64,000 nucleotides of DNA, from positions 1 to 64,000 of the forward strand of contig SHVL01000002.1 of the NCBI GenBank assembly GCA_009694305.1. The letters are read 5' to 3'. Source of the stretch: Thermoleophilia bacterium. Its GTDB lineage: Bacteria > Actinomycetota > Thermoleophilia > Gaiellales > Gaiellaceae. This document shows, piece after piece, positions 18,110-28,687 of the stretch. How positions within the stretch are numbered: the stretch's first letter is position 1; the number at the start of each line of letters is the position of its first letter. The translations under genes were made by a program, and so were the position numbers. Under the pieces are notes generated by a model that was given only the letters and a program-made list of their open reading frames with translations, did not search any database and had not been told where the DNA came from.

Positions 18110-18712
18110 CTAGCTGAACGTGCCGCTCGCGAGGCTCGTGTCGCTGTGGGCCGGAGGGCCACCGTTCTCCTCGACAGAGACGTCAACCGCGGCGTAGTCG
18201 CCGGGCCCCGGAAGCGGTAGATCGAATGTCGCGTCGCTCGAGGTGGGTGTGAAGCTCCCGACCGACTCCATCGCGCTACCCGCATCGCGACGGAGCACCC
18301 AGACCTCGTAATGGTGCCCGCTTGGTGCCGGAGGCACGTCTTCGAGGGAGATGCGTACGGTTCCCCCGTCGGCGGCTGCTCCGTAGAGCGCGGCTTCGCC
18401 CGTCAGGGCCGGATTGCTCTTGCTCGAGATTGCCGCCCGCGCGTCCGGTGTGCCGAGGCCACCACCGTCCAGGGCGACAACGGCAAGCAGTACGACGGCA
18501 GCGACGGCAGCGACGACGCCGACGACGGGGAGTACGACACGACGGTGAGCTCTCGGTCGGAACGGCACGACGGTCGCCTCGGGTCGAATCTCGGCCAGGA
18601 TCCGATCGAACATGTCGTCGGGGGGTGTCACGCGAGGAAGCGACCGCGCGATGTTGTCGAGCGTCACTCGGTCGGTCTCGAACCGACTCTCCTCGCTCTC
18701 GTCGATCATCAT
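18110..18712 (-). CDS. Anti-sigma factor (RskA-like)
   Basis: N-terminal cytoplasmic region, one TM (VVLPVVGVVAAVAAVVLLAVVAL), C-terminal anti-sigma-K-like domain; follows an ECF gene with overlap. Confidence 0.82.
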   Translation of the reverse strand: MMIDESEESRFETDRVTLDNIARSLPRVTPPDDMFDRILAEIRPEATVVPFRPRAHRRVVLPVVGVVAAVAAVVLLAVVALDGGGLGTPDARAAISSKSNPALTGEAALYGAAADGGTVRISLEDVPPAPSGHHYEVWVLRRDAGSAMESVGSFTPTSSDATFDLPLPGPGDYAAVDVSVEENGGPPAHSDTSLASGTFS

Positions 18713-19284
18713 CCCGCCCGCAGATCGTAGGTGTCGGAGAGGCTCCGTAGCCGTTCGAGCGCAAGTCTCATCCTTCCTTTTACGGTCCCCAGCGGGATTC
18801 CGATCACTTCGGCGATCTCGGAGTGCGAAAGTCCGTCGAAATAGGACAGACGGAGAACGACGAGTTGCTCCTCGGGGAGCTCCGCCATCGCCTCGGCCAT
18901 CCTCTGGGACTCGTCCGCGACGGCAACCAGTTCTGCGGGGTCGGGCTCTGATCCGACCGGCTCGAGGGCTTCGCGGAGCTCGGGCCGGCGGGCCTTCTGG
19001 CGGCCGAGCTCGATTGCACGATTGCGGGCGACGACGAAGAGCCATGTCGTGAGCCTCGCACGGGTCGGGTCGAAGTCTGCGGCACGGCGCCAGAGGGCCA
19101 CGAAGACGTCCTGCACGCACTCCTCGGAGAGCGTTGCGTCGTGCGTCAGTCGGTACGCGAACGAGTATATGACCTTGCCGTAGCGGTCGTACAACTCGCG
19201 GAGGGCGACGGCGTCACCGCCCGCAACCCGTGCCACGGCAGCTGCATCGACAGCGGCCCCTGCTTCACCGGATACATTTTCCAT
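18709..19284 (-). CDS. ECF sigma factor (SigK-like)
   Basis: LYDRYGKVIYSFAYRLTHDATLSEECVQDVFVALWRRA...LSYFDGLSHSEIAEVIGIPLGTVKGRMRLALERLR. Confidence 0.9.
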   Translation of the reverse strand: MENVSGEAGAAVDAAAVARVAGGDAVALRELYDRYGKVIYSFAYRLTHDATLSEECVQDVFVALWRRAADFDPTRARLTTWLFVVARNRAIELGRQKARRPELREALEPVGSEPDPAELVAVADESQRMAEAMAELPEEQLVVLRLSYFDGLSHSEIAEVIGIPLGTVKGRMRLALERLRSLSDTYDLRAG

Positions 19285-19431
19285 CAAGCGCCTATGTTCG
19301 CACAGGTGAGCACCCCCGGGGAAGCGTGTCTTGCAAAAGGCCGTTGCCGCTCCTGCCAGGAGGACAGCTCCCCGGTCAGGAGGGGGACGCAGTGAGCCGC
19401 TCCGACTGCAGCGCCGTCTACACTGCTTCGC

Positions 19432-20253
19432 GTGGATGCCCGTCCCATCGGCGTGTTCGACTCCGGTGTCGGAGGGCTCACGGTTTTGCACGAATGTCTC
19501 GTAACGTTGCCGCACGAGGATTTTGTCTACCTCGGTGACGGAGCTCGCCTGCCGTACGGGCCACGGCCGCTGGCCGAGATCCGTCGCTTTGCCGGTGAGA
19601 TAGGCCGTTTCCTCGAGGGGCAGGGCGTCAAGCTCGTCGTCGCGGCCTGCAACTCGGCAACCGCCGCGGCACTCCCCGAGCTTCAGCTCGCCCTCTCGGT
19701 TCCGGTGATCGGCGTGATCCAACCGGAAGCCCACGCGGCAGTGCGCGCGACCCGCAACCGTCGCGTCGGCCTGCTCGCGACAGAGGCCACCGTCGCGAGC
19801 GGTCGGTACGAGGCGCTGATTCACTCGCTCGACGCCGGCGTCACCGTCGTGCCCGTCGCCTGCCCGGAGCTCGTACCCCTGATCGAGAGCGACGACCCGT
19901 TCGGCGAGGCGACCGTGGAGGCCGTTCGCAAGGTTGCGGGCCCGTTGAAGCAGGCCGGAGTGGACACCGTCGTTCTCGGCTGTACGCATTACCCGTTGAT
20001 CCGCCCGATTCTGCAGCGCGTCTTCGGCCGTGAGGTGACGCTGATTTTCTCTGCAGACGAGACGGCGCTCGAGGTGTCGGAGACCCTGGCCCGGAAGGCG
20101 ATCGAGAACGACGCTGCGCGGGAAGGGATCTGTCGATTCCTGACTACCGGTGATCCTGCATCGTTCCTCGCGATGGGAAGCCGCTTCCTGCAGGTACCGA
20201 TTGCAGCTGTCGAGCAGGTGAGGGTCGCTGATCTGGAGGCCGTGGCAGCATGA
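19432..20253 (+). CDS. murI: Glutamate racemase
   Basis: [35 protein letters not shown]. Confidence 0.95.
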   Translation: MDARPIGVFDSGVGGLTVLHECLVTLPHEDFVYLGDGARLPYGPRPLAEIRRFAGEIGRFLEGQGVKLVVAACNSATAAALPELQLALSVPVIGVIQPEAHAAVRATRNRRVGLLATEATVASGRYEALIHSLDAGVTVVPVACPELVPLIESDDPFGEATVEAVRKVAGPLKQAGVDTVVLGCTHYPLIRPILQRVFGREVTLIFSADETALEVSETLARKAIENDAAREGICRFLTTGDPASFLAMGSRFLQVPIAAVEQVRVADLEAVAA

Positions 20254-20960
20254 GGCACGACGGCCGCCGGCCCGACGAGCTTCGTGCGCTCGACGTCTTG
20301 CCCGACTTCCTCGAGCAGCCGCACGGCTCCGTGCTCTGGTCGCAGGGCAAGACGCGTGTGCTCTGCACCGCGACGGTCGAGGACGACATCCCACGCTGGC
20401 TTCGCGGCAAGGGGCGCGGCTGGATGACCGCCGAGTATTCGATGCTCCCCGCCTCGACGGGAGACCGCACCCAGCGGGGGGTGACGCGCGGGCGTCCCGA
20501 CGGGCGGACGGTCGAGATCCAGCGTCTGATCGGTCGTGCCCTGCGAGCCGTCTGCGACTTCGAGGCACTCGGTGAGCGCACGCTCTGGCTCGACTGCGAT
20601 GTGTTGCAGGCAGACGGTGGCACGCGGTGCGCGGCGATCACGGGTGCCTACGTGGCCGCCTACCGTGCCCTCGACCGGATGGGCCTGTCGAAGGCGCTTC
20701 CCGCCTCGGTCGCAGCCGTCTCGGTCGGTGTCGTGGAGGGTGGTGCGGTGCTGGATCTCGATTACCCGGAGGACTCGCAGGCCGATACGGATATGAACGT
20801 CGTGATGACCGCTGACGGCCGCCTTGTCGAGGTGCAGGCGACGGCCGAGCGACACCCGTTTACGCGCGTCGAGCTCGATGAACTGCTCGACCTCGCCGCC
20901 GGTGGTATCGAACAGCTCGCCGCCGCCCAGCGCATTGCGGCCGATGCGCCTCGCCGTTGA
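20250..20960 (+). CDS. rph: Ribonuclease PH
   Basis: [20 protein letters not shown]...[16 protein letters not shown]...[17 protein letters not shown]. Confidence 0.96.
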   Translation: MRHDGRRPDELRALDVLPDFLEQPHGSVLWSQGKTRVLCTATVEDDIPRWLRGKGRGWMTAEYSMLPASTGDRTQRGVTRGRPDGRTVEIQRLIGRALRAVCDFEALGERTLWLDCDVLQADGGTRCAAITGAYVAAYRALDRMGLSKALPASVAAVSVGVVEGGAVLDLDYPEDSQADTDMNVVMTADGRLVEVQATAERHPFTRVELDELLDLAAGGIEQLAAAQRIAADAPRR

Positions 20961-21522
20961 GCCTGGATCCGGGTTGAGAGCAGGTCTCGCGTCCGGGAAT
21001 CGGCACAAGCTGACGGAATTGCGTTGGGCGCTGCCGGGTTGGGAGATCGAGCTCGTGGGTACGCCGCCGTTCCCTCCGGAGACCGGAGTCACGTACGCCG
21101 AGAACGCGCGGGGCAAGGCCGAGCACGGTCGCGCATCGTCGCAGGACGATGTCTGGGTCATCGGCGAGGACTCCGGCATCGAGGCCACCGCCCTCGGGGG
21201 CAGGCCCGGGCTGGCATCGGCCCGCTGGGCCGATGACGGTGTCGAGCGCCTGCTTTACGAGCTCGGAGGGGTTGCCGATCGCTCTGCACGTTATGTCTGC
21301 GCGATCGTCGCGATCGGCCCGGCCTGCCGCAAGATAGTTGTCGAGGGCATCCTCTGCGGCACGATCACGACGTCGCGTAGCGGCGACGAGGGGTTCGGGT
21401 ATGACCCCGTCTTCGTGCCGGACGGAGAGCGGCAGACCGTTGCAGACCTCGGGGACGCCTGGAAGACGAGACATTCGCACCGTGCAAGAGCCGCGGCCGC
21501 GCTTGCCTGGCGGTTGCGCTAG
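20944..21522 (+). CDS. rdgB: Non-canonical purine NTP pyrophosphatase (RdgB/HAM1)
   Basis: [48 protein letters not shown]. Confidence 0.9.
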   Translation: MRLAVEPGSGLRAGLASGNRHKLTELRWALPGWEIELVGTPPFPPETGVTYAENARGKAEHGRASSQDDVWVIGEDSGIEATALGGRPGLASARWADDGVERLLYELGGVADRSARYVCAIVAIGPACRKIVVEGILCGTITTSRSGDEGFGYDPVFVPDGERQTVADLGDAWKTRHSHRARAAAALAWRLR

Positions 21523-21836
21523 AGGCTTGCTTTTCTGCCTCTGCGTGCCCGTGGCTGCCTGCCTTTGGGCTGTGGCGGTGCTCGCCTGTTGTGGTTGCTG
21601 TTGTCTGTGGGTGGGAGTGCGGCTGTGTGTCGGGCCTTGCCCGTGTGGGTGGGGCCTGACAGCGTGGTAGGCAGCGCAACACCCGCGGCCTGCAGCAGCG
21701 CCGGATAGCCCGGGAACTCTCCACGCAATGGCCCGAGTCGCGGCACGGTCGTACGAGAGACCCGTGCACGTCGCTCATTCAACCGTCATACTGTCGGTCT
21801 AGACGCGTGTTCGTCCAACGGGGAGGGATCGAAGTC

Positions 21837-22841
21837 ATGGCCGAGAATCGTGCCAGGCGCATCGCGAAGCTCATTGCGCCGCTGCGGGTGGAGCCCGGAA
21901 CGAAGGTCACGCTTGCAAAGGATTTCGACCCCGCTTACAAGGCGGGCTTCCTGAACAAGAAGGACGGCGAGGAGCTCCTCCAGGGAGGTGTCGAACTGCT
22001 GGTCGAATACCAGGCTCGGCTCGCCGCTCAGGACACCTGGGGCATGCTCGTGTGTCTGCAGGCTCTCGACGCCGGTGGCAAGGACGGCGCGATCCGGCAC
22101 GTGCTGAGCGGGATCAACCCGCAAGGGGTGCACGTGAGCGGATTCAAGGTTCCTTCTGCAGAGGAGTTGAATCACGACTACCTGTGGCGTTACGCCCAGC
22201 GGCTCCCCGGCCGAGGCGAGATCGGGATCTTCAACCGGTCGCACTACGAGGAGGTTCTCGTGGTGCGCGTACACCCGGAGATCCTCGACCGCCAGAACCT
22301 CCCGGCGGCAGCGAAAGGTAAGGGTGTCTGGGAGCGCCGCTACCAGGAGATCAACGACTGGGAGCACTACCTCTCCGACAACGGGTTCAAGGTGGTCAAG
22401 CTGTTCCTGAACCTCTCCAGGGAGCAGCAACGGATCCGATTCCTCAAGCGGGTAGACCTGCCCGACAAGAACTGGAAGTTCTCCGCGAACGACGCGAAGG
22501 AGCGTGCTTACTGGGACGACTACCAGAAGGCGTTCTCCGAGATGCTGTCCAACACGAGCACGCCGTGGGCGCCGTGGTACGTGATTCCGGCCGACCACAA
22601 GTGGTTTGCACGCATCTGCATCTCGGGGGTGTTGGCCCATACGCTGATGGATATCGACCCGCAGTACCCGAAGGTGGACGCCGCGAAGCTGAAGGAGCTT
22701 GCCGAGACCAGAGTTCTGCTGGAGGCAGAGGCTCCCGCAGGCGCCGAGCCGGATCCTTTTGCGGCGAGCCTGGCCGCCGAGGCAGCGAAGGCGGAGGCGA
22801 AGAAGCACGGCGGATCCAACGGGGACGACCCCGGGTTGTAG
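21837..22841 (+). CDS. ppk2: Polyphosphate kinase 2 family protein
   Basis: LQALDAGGKDGAIRHVLSGINPQG, GEIGIFNRSHYEEVLVVRVHPE, APWYVIPADHKWFAR; SD GGGAGGG before the ATG. Confidence 0.93.
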   Translation: MAENRARRIAKLIAPLRVEPGTKVTLAKDFDPAYKAGFLNKKDGEELLQGGVELLVEYQARLAAQDTWGMLVCLQALDAGGKDGAIRHVLSGINPQGVHVSGFKVPSAEELNHDYLWRYAQRLPGRGEIGIFNRSHYEEVLVVRVHPEILDRQNLPAAAKGKGVWERRYQEINDWEHYLSDNGFKVVKLFLNLSREQQRIRFLKRVDLPDKNWKFSANDAKERAYWDDYQKAFSEMLSNTSTPWAPWYVIPADHKWFARICISGVLAHTLMDIDPQYPKVDAAKLKELAETRVLLEAEAPAGAEPDPFAASLAAEAAKAEAKKHGGSNGDDPGL

Positions 22842-22908
22842 GTTTTGTCCTTGGAGGTGCGAGGGCACGAGCGGTTTCATAGGACAGAAAGAGAGAGGCG
22901 GCAGAGAG

Positions 22909-25647
22909 ATGACTTCAACTTCCCCGGTACGCGAGGCGGAGACTGCGACGAGGTGGTATGCGCTGTCTGCTGACGAGGTCGCTACGAAACTCGCGGTGCA
23001 GCCCGACGAGGGATTGAGCGCGGCTCGCGCCGCCGAGTTGCTCGCGAAGAACGGGCCGAATGCTCTGCCCGAGGAGAAGCCAAAGTCCGGGTTGATCCGG
23101 TTCCTCGACCAGTACCGCACCTTCATGCAAGCGATCCTGGTTGGCGCCGGAGTCGTGTCTCTGCTGATCCGCGAGTGGGGCACCGCAATCCTGCTGGTCG
23201 TGCTGACCGTGCTGAACGCGGTCATCGGCCTGCGAGAAGAGGGCAAGGCGGAGAGCGCCATGAATGCGCTGAAGTCGATGATGAAGACATCCGCCCGGGT
23301 GCGTCGCGACGGCAGTGAGGCGGCCACGCCCGCCGACCAACTCGTCGCCGGCGATGTGATCCTGCTGTCCGCAGGCGACCAGGTGCCCGCGGACGGTCGC
23401 ATCATCGAGGCCAACTCTCTGCAGATCGACGAGTCCGCGTTGACCGGGGAGAGCACTCCCGCCGGCAAGAGCGCCGACGTCCTCGCGGATCAGGAACTGG
23501 CCGCGGGAGACCAGTCGAACATGGCCTTCATGAACACTCCGGTGACCCACGGCAGCGGCGTCATGATCGTGACCGGCACCGGCGCCGACACCCAGGTAGG
23601 TCGCATTTCCGGGCTTCTGAAAGCGACCACATCGGAGCAGACGCCGCTCTCCCTGCAGTTGACCCGGATGACGCAGTGGATCGCCGTGGCCGCCCTGGGG
23701 ACGATGATCGTGATGTTCGCCCTGGGCCTGTCCCGTGGTGTCTCGGCCAACGCCCTGTTTATCACCTCGATCGCACTGGCCATCGCGGCCATCCCCGAGG
23801 CCTTGCCCACCGTCGTGCAGGTGATCCTCTCGATGGGCGCCGTCGGGTTGGCCAAGCACAATGCCATCGTCAAGAACCTGTCGGCAGTCGAGACGCTCGG
23901 GTCTACATCGGCGATCAACTCCGACAAGACCGGCACGCTGACGATGAATCAGATGACCGCCGTCGAGATCGTGGACGCAGCCGACCGGTACACGGTGTCC
24001 GGCACGGGCTACGAGTTGGCCGGAGTGATCAAGCACACCGCAGGATCGGCGGCATCCCTGGACACCTCGATCGTGCCGTTCGTCGTGGCGAGCGACGCCA
24101 GGCTGGTTGACGGCAAGGTGGTGGGCGATCCCACCGAGGGTGCGTTCCTCGTGCTGGCACACAAGGCCGGCCTGGACGTGGACGGAACACGTGCCCGCTT
24201 CCCCCGACTGGCCACTCTGCCGTTCGACCCCACCTACAAGCTGATGGCGGTCTTCGCGACGGCCACGGACGCTTCCGGCAACGAGGTGGTGCGTTGCTTT
24301 GTCAAGGGCGCCGCACCCGCGGTGATGGCCCGGTGCACGTCCGCCGCGTCGGCGGGTAACGGCGGGTCGTCTGCGGCCGCACAGGGCGTCGCGAGCGACG
24401 CACAGGAACACATCGAACGGATGGAAGGCGAAGGACTGCGCGTGATGGCCGGAGCCACGCGCGACATTGCGGCCGGCGACTTCGACTCCGCCGGTGACCT
24501 GCTGTCGTACGTGACCGGACTCGAGGGGGCAAGCCTCGTCGGCATGATCGACCCTCCGCGCGACGAGTCGAAGGCCGCCGTGGCGGCTGCCCAGGCCGCC
24601 CATATTCAGGTTCGCATGGTGACCGGCGACGATGTCATCACCGGTGCTGCGATCGCAGAGAAACTCGGAATCCCCGGTGAGGCCATCCTGGGCGCCGACT
24701 TTGCCGCCCTGTCAGAAGCCGAACAGCTCTCCCGTATCGACGGGATCGGCGTCGTCGGCCGTGTCGCACCCGAGCACAAGGTGCTGCTCGTCGAGACGCT
24801 GCGGAAGAAGGGGCACGTCGTCGCCATGACCGGGGACGGCGTCAACGACGCGCCAGCGATCAAGGCCGCCGACATCGGCATAGCGATGGGCTCGGGCACG
24901 GAGGTGGCAAAGAACGCGGGACGGATGATCCTGTCTGACGACAACTTCGCGACGATCGTCTTCGCCATCGAACAGGGCCGCATGCTCTACGACAACCTGA
25001 TGAAGTACGTCCGATTCATCCTCATCACGTTGGTTGCCTTCATCGCGATCTTCCTGGGGGCGACGCTGCTCAACATCGCTGCCGGCCAGCCGTTCAACCC
25101 GGTTCAGATTCTCTGGATCAACTTCCTCATCGACATGCCCCTGGGCATCGCCCTCGGCTTCGACCTGGAGACGCCGGGCCTGATGAAACGGCTGCCCCGA
25201 CCGCGCAAGCAAGGGATTGTCAACTCCGGGGTCATCGTACTCTCGCTTCTCACGGGTGGCTTCATGGCAGTGACGGTGCTGGCTCTGATCCATTTCGGAA
25301 CCTCATCGACCAAGAGCGCCACCGTGGGAGTCACGCTGGCTCTCAGCGCATTCGCGCTCTTCCGTATCGTCTGCACCTTCCAGAGCCGCAGCCTCCGTGA
25401 CTCGGCGTTCAGGCTGTCCACCTTTGACTGCAGGCAGATCAACCTCATCAGCCTCGGTGAGATCGTGCTGACCTTCCTTGCCACCGAACTCGACGTCCTG
25501 AACCGACTGCTCGGGACGACCCGACTCGGCGGCGACCAATGGCTCCTCGTCATCGCCCCGGCCATCGCACTTTTCCTGCTCTGGGAACTCGGCAAGCTCA
25601 TCGTGCGGGCGCGGTCCGGTGCGCCTGCCGCGACGGCAGACGCCTGA
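22909..25647 (+). CDS. Cation-translocating P-type (P2-like) ATPase
   Basis: DKTGTLTMNQM phosphorylation site, IDESALTGES, MTGDGVNDAPAIKAADIGIAMG, multi-TM. Confidence 0.95.
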   Translation: MTSTSPVREAETATRWYALSADEVATKLAVQPDEGLSAARAAELLAKNGPNALPEEKPKSGLIRFLDQYRTFMQAILVGAGVVSLLIREWGTAILLVVLTVLNAVIGLREEGKAESAMNALKSMMKTSARVRRDGSEAATPADQLVAGDVILLSAGDQVPADGRIIEANSLQIDESALTGESTPAGKSADVLADQELAAGDQSNMAFMNTPVTHGSGVMIVTGTGADTQVGRISGLLKATTSEQTPLSLQLTRMTQWIAVAALGTMIVMFALGLSRGVSANALFITSIALAIAAIPEALPTVVQVILSMGAVGLAKHNAIVKNLSAVETLGSTSAINSDKTGTLTMNQMTAVEIVDAADRYTVSGTGYELAGVIKHTAGSAASLDTSIVPFVVASDARLVDGKVVGDPTEGAFLVLAHKAGLDVDGTRARFPRLATLPFDPTYKLMAVFATATDASGNEVVRCFVKGAAPAVMARCTSAASAGNGGSSAAAQGVASDAQEHIERMEGEGLRVMAGATRDIAAGDFDSAGDLLSYVTGLEGASLVGMIDPPRDESKAAVAAAQAAHIQVRMVTGDDVITGAAIAEKLGIPGEAILGADFAALSEAEQLSRIDGIGVVGRVAPEHKVLLVETLRKKGHVVAMTGDGVNDAPAIKAADIGIAMGSGTEVAKNAGRMILSDDNFATIVFAIEQGRMLYDNLMKYVRFILITLVAFIAIFLGATLLNIAAGQPFNPVQILWINFLIDMPLGIALGFDLETPGLMKRLPRPRKQGIVNSGVIVLSLLTGGFMAVTVLALIHFGTSSTKSATVGVTLALSAFALFRIVCTFQSRSLRDSAFRLSTFDCRQINLISLGEIVLTFLATELDVLNRLLGTTRLGGDQWLLVIAPAIALFLLWELGKLIVRARSGAPAATADA

Positions 25648-25689
25648 TCCGAGCCGTTGATGCAGACGGGCCACTGTTGCGAGGTTGAC

Positions 25690-25715
25690 GTAGCCGAGGA
25701 GGAGGCCTCGGCTAC
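25690..25715. terminator. Perfect 10-bp inverted repeat (GTAGCCGAGG-AGGAGG-CCTCGGCTAC)
   Basis: Arms are exact reverse complements with a 6-nt loop, between the ATPase gene and the HD-GYP gene; no clear T-tract. Confidence 0.6.
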
Positions 25716-25741
25716 GAGTCGTCGTGGTAATCGTCAAACAG

Positions 25742-28138
25742 ATGCTTGACGTGCCTCAGGGTGATGCTTTACCGGGTGAGGCGCTAGCGACGGCGAACGT
25801 CGCCTTGGACGTGGAGCCGGCGCTCGTCGGTGCGCTCCAACGCATCGCCGCAGAACGGAGCCGCGCAACCGAGGCGTACGGCGCTCTCGTGCGTTCTCTC
25901 GGGGCAGTTCTCGGTGTGCGAGACGCGGGTACGGGAGAGCACTCGAATGCGGTGCGCGATCTCGCGGTTGCAGTTGGGCGCGCTCTTGGGCTCGAAGGCA
26001 GGGCTCTTGCCGAGGTCGAGGCGTGCGCCTTGCTCCACGACATCGGGAAGGTGGGTATCTCGGACGCGATCCTGAAAAAACAGGGGGCGCTCGACGATGC
26101 AGAGTGGGTGATCATGCGCCAGCATCCGGTCATCGGTGCGCAGATTATCCGCAACGTCCCCGGATTGGGCGGCGTCGCCCAAGCGGTACGGCACCAGCAC
26201 GAACGGTGGGACGGGAACGGCTATCCGGACAGGCTTGCCGGTGAGGAGATCCCGCTCACCTCGCGCATCGTGTTTGTCTGCGATGCGTTCGATGCACTCG
26301 TCTCGGACAGGCCGTACCGGCGAGCAGTCACGATCGACGAAGCCCTCGCCGAGGTGGAGCGCAGCGCCTCGGCTCATTTCGACCCGATGGTCGTCGTGGC
26401 CGTGCTGGAGTACGTTCGCGCCGGTGTCAGTGCCGCATCCGTCGGCTCGGATCTCGCAGACCTCCTCACCTCCTCCGACGGCAGCGACGATGTGGTCACT
26501 CTGGAGCGTAAACTGCTTGCGCTCGTCAGGGTGGCCTCTCTCGTGGCAACGGCCGCCACCGTCGGGGACATGGTTGAGGCCGCCGCCGACGAAGCCTGCC
26601 GCGCGGTCGGTGCCGACACACTCTCCGTTTCACGCTTCGACCCCGCCACGCGGTCGCTTCAGGTCGTCGTCAATGTCGGCGACCTCCAACCCGGAGAGCA
26701 CAGGAGGCCGTCGGATGAGGTCTACCTGCTCGAGGACGACGACGCATTTTCCCTCGTTCTCATCGAAGGGCACTCGTACACGGCATCGCTCGACGATCCA
26801 CAGGCATTCGAGACCGAGGTGCAGTTCCTACGCCAGGCCGGCAAGCACTCCTCTGTAGGCGTGCCAATCATGCTCGGGGCGATGGCATGGGGGGAGCTCT
26901 GGGCGGCATACGACGATGGACACCCGGCTTTCGCACCTGGAGAGGTGCGCTTCCTCGAACTGATCGCCGGGCAGATAGCCGCCGCGGTAGCTCGAGCCGA
27001 GCTTTTCACACGGATGGAGACCCTCGCCTACAGAGATTCACTCACCGGGATTGGCAACCGTCGCGCGTTCGAGGATCGCCTCGAGTCCTGCGTCGCAGAG
27101 GCGCATGAGCAACGCGGCGACGTCGCCCTCCTGCTCATGGATCTCGACCGCCTCAAGGAGACCAACGATGTGTCCGGTCATGCCTCTGGAGACGCAGCCC
27201 TCACCGCGGTTGCCAGGGCGCTGGCCGCCGAGGCAGCCACCGCGGGTAGCGAAATGGCGTACCGCATCGGGGGCGACGAGTTCTGTCTGCTCCTTGCAGG
27301 CGACACCGCCGAAGAAGCCCGACTCGCTGGTGAGCGGTTGATCGCCGAACTCTTCCGGTCAGAGTCCGCCATCTCCGTCTCGGTCGGTGTCTCGTCGCTT
27401 GGACTCGGATTCAAGCAGCCTTCCGACATCCTTCGAGCTGCGGATCGGGCCCTGTACACCGCGAAACGAACCGGCCGAAACCGAGTCTGCGTCGCCGATA
27501 CGGATGAAAGCGCCGTGTGGAGCGGGCTCCGTCGCCCCGGTGCCATTCTGCGGCGGCGCGTTCGGGTCGAGGGATCTCCCGGAAGCGACGCATTCATCGA
27601 GGCCGCACTCGAGGCTCTGGACGGCGAGTTGGCGGCTGCGGAGCCGGTAGAGCGGCTAGAGGGGCTCGCAACCATTATCTGCGACTCGTTCGACGCCGCG
27701 CGTGCCTCCATCTCGTATCTGCTCGTCGGCAGCGATTCCATCGTGACCCACTGGACGGTCAATGTCCGGGCGGGTCGGACGTGGACGAAGGCCCCCGACA
27801 TCGTAGGCGACAGCTACTACAGCGGTGACTATCCGCAGTCCGTCCGCATCATGGCGAAGGGCGGTAGTTTTGTCGTCCGGGCAGGCGACCCGGCGAGCGA
27901 CCCCGCCGAGCGCGAACTGCTCGAGTCCTTCGGCATGACTGCTCTCATCGCCGCGGCCTGTCCGGATGACGATCGCTGCTGGCTCGTCGAGATCTATCTG
28001 GACGCGGATTTCGAACAGCTCGAGCAGGCCGAGTTGGCCGTACGGCTCCTCGTGGCGGAGGCGGTGCGATGCCGACTCAAGCCGCCGGTTGTCGAATCGG
28101 CTGTCCTCGATGAGTCTGATATCGTCGGCGCGGGATGA
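25742..28138 (+). CDS. HD-GYP - GAF - GGDEF - GAF cyclic-di-GMP signalling protein
   Basis: LLHDIGKVGISDAIL and HQHERWDGNGYPDRL (HD-GYP); MAYRIGGDEFCLLLAG (GGDEF); flanking GAF-like regions. Confidence 0.9.
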   Translation: MLDVPQGDALPGEALATANVALDVEPALVGALQRIAAERSRATEAYGALVRSLGAVLGVRDAGTGEHSNAVRDLAVAVGRALGLEGRALAEVEACALLHDIGKVGISDAILKKQGALDDAEWVIMRQHPVIGAQIIRNVPGLGGVAQAVRHQHERWDGNGYPDRLAGEEIPLTSRIVFVCDAFDALVSDRPYRRAVTIDEALAEVERSASAHFDPMVVVAVLEYVRAGVSAASVGSDLADLLTSSDGSDDVVTLERKLLALVRVASLVATAATVGDMVEAAADEACRAVGADTLSVSRFDPATRSLQVVVNVGDLQPGEHRRPSDEVYLLEDDDAFSLVLIEGHSYTASLDDPQAFETEVQFLRQAGKHSSVGVPIMLGAMAWGELWAAYDDGHPAFAPGEVRFLELIAGQIAAAVARAELFTRMETLAYRDSLTGIGNRRAFEDRLESCVAEAHEQRGDVALLLMDLDRLKETNDVSGHASGDAALTAVARALAAEAATAGSEMAYRIGGDEFCLLLAGDTAEEARLAGERLIAELFRSESAISVSVGVSSLGLGFKQPSDILRAADRALYTAKRTGRNRVCVADTDESAVWSGLRRPGAILRRRVRVEGSPGSDAFIEAALEALDGELAAAEPVERLEGLATIICDSFDAARASISYLLVGSDSIVTHWTVNVRAGRTWTKAPDIVGDSYYSGDYPQSVRIMAKGGSFVVRAGDPASDPAERELLESFGMTALIAAACPDDDRCWLVEIYLDADFEQLEQAELAVRLLVAEAVRCRLKPPVVESAVLDESDIVGAG

Positions 28139-28518
28139 TGCCGAACGAGGCGCTCGCCGATCTTCTCGACCTTTCCGCCCAGGTTCGGGATGTGGCGATT
28201 CTGGGCGAGTCTGGCTTCGTGCTAGCGAGTTCGGGCACGGTCGAACAGGGAGAGCGCCTCGCGCGGGTCGCTGCCGGCCTCCTTGACGCAGCAGGTGACG
28301 TTCGACCGGCCGGCGAGGTGTCCCGCATCGAGGTCAGATATGACGGCGCAACCGTCTTCCTCGTGAGAGAACGCGGTCGTGTGGCGATCGCAACGGCGAA
28401 TCCGGATTCCGTCGCCGGGTTGATGATCTACGACCTCCGGACGATGCTGAGCCAGATCGATGCGACGCCTTCCGCAAGGCCGTCGCGGAAGAAGGGGCAG
28501 GACGCGAGCGATGCGTAA
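28135..28518 (+). CDS. Roadblock/LC7-like protein
   Basis: LADLLDLSAQVRDVAILGESGFVLASSG...; overlaps the previous stop codon. Confidence 0.5.
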   Translation: MMPNEALADLLDLSAQVRDVAILGESGFVLASSGTVEQGERLARVAAGLLDAAGDVRPAGEVSRIEVRYDGATVFLVRERGRVAIATANPDSVAGLMIYDLRTMLSQIDATPSARPSRKKGQDASDA

Positions 28519-28687
28519 GCTCCTGTCCCTCGCTGCCGTCGGAGCCTCCGTATGGTGGCTGCTCGGGCGACGCCGGAAGGCCGATGCGAGCCGGGCGACG
28601 ATCGGGTATGCCGACGGATCGTCGGTGACGCTCGAGGTCGGGTCACCGGAGCTCGAGCGGCTCGTTCAGATCGCTTCGGCGCCGTGA
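28511..28687 (+). CDS. Small hypothetical membrane protein
   Basis: MRKLLSLAAVGASVWWLLGRRRKADASRATIGYADGSSVTLEVGSPELERLVQIASAP; overlaps both neighbours. Confidence 0.6.
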   Translation: MRKLLSLAAVGASVWWLLGRRRKADASRATIGYADGSSVTLEVGSPELERLVQIASAP

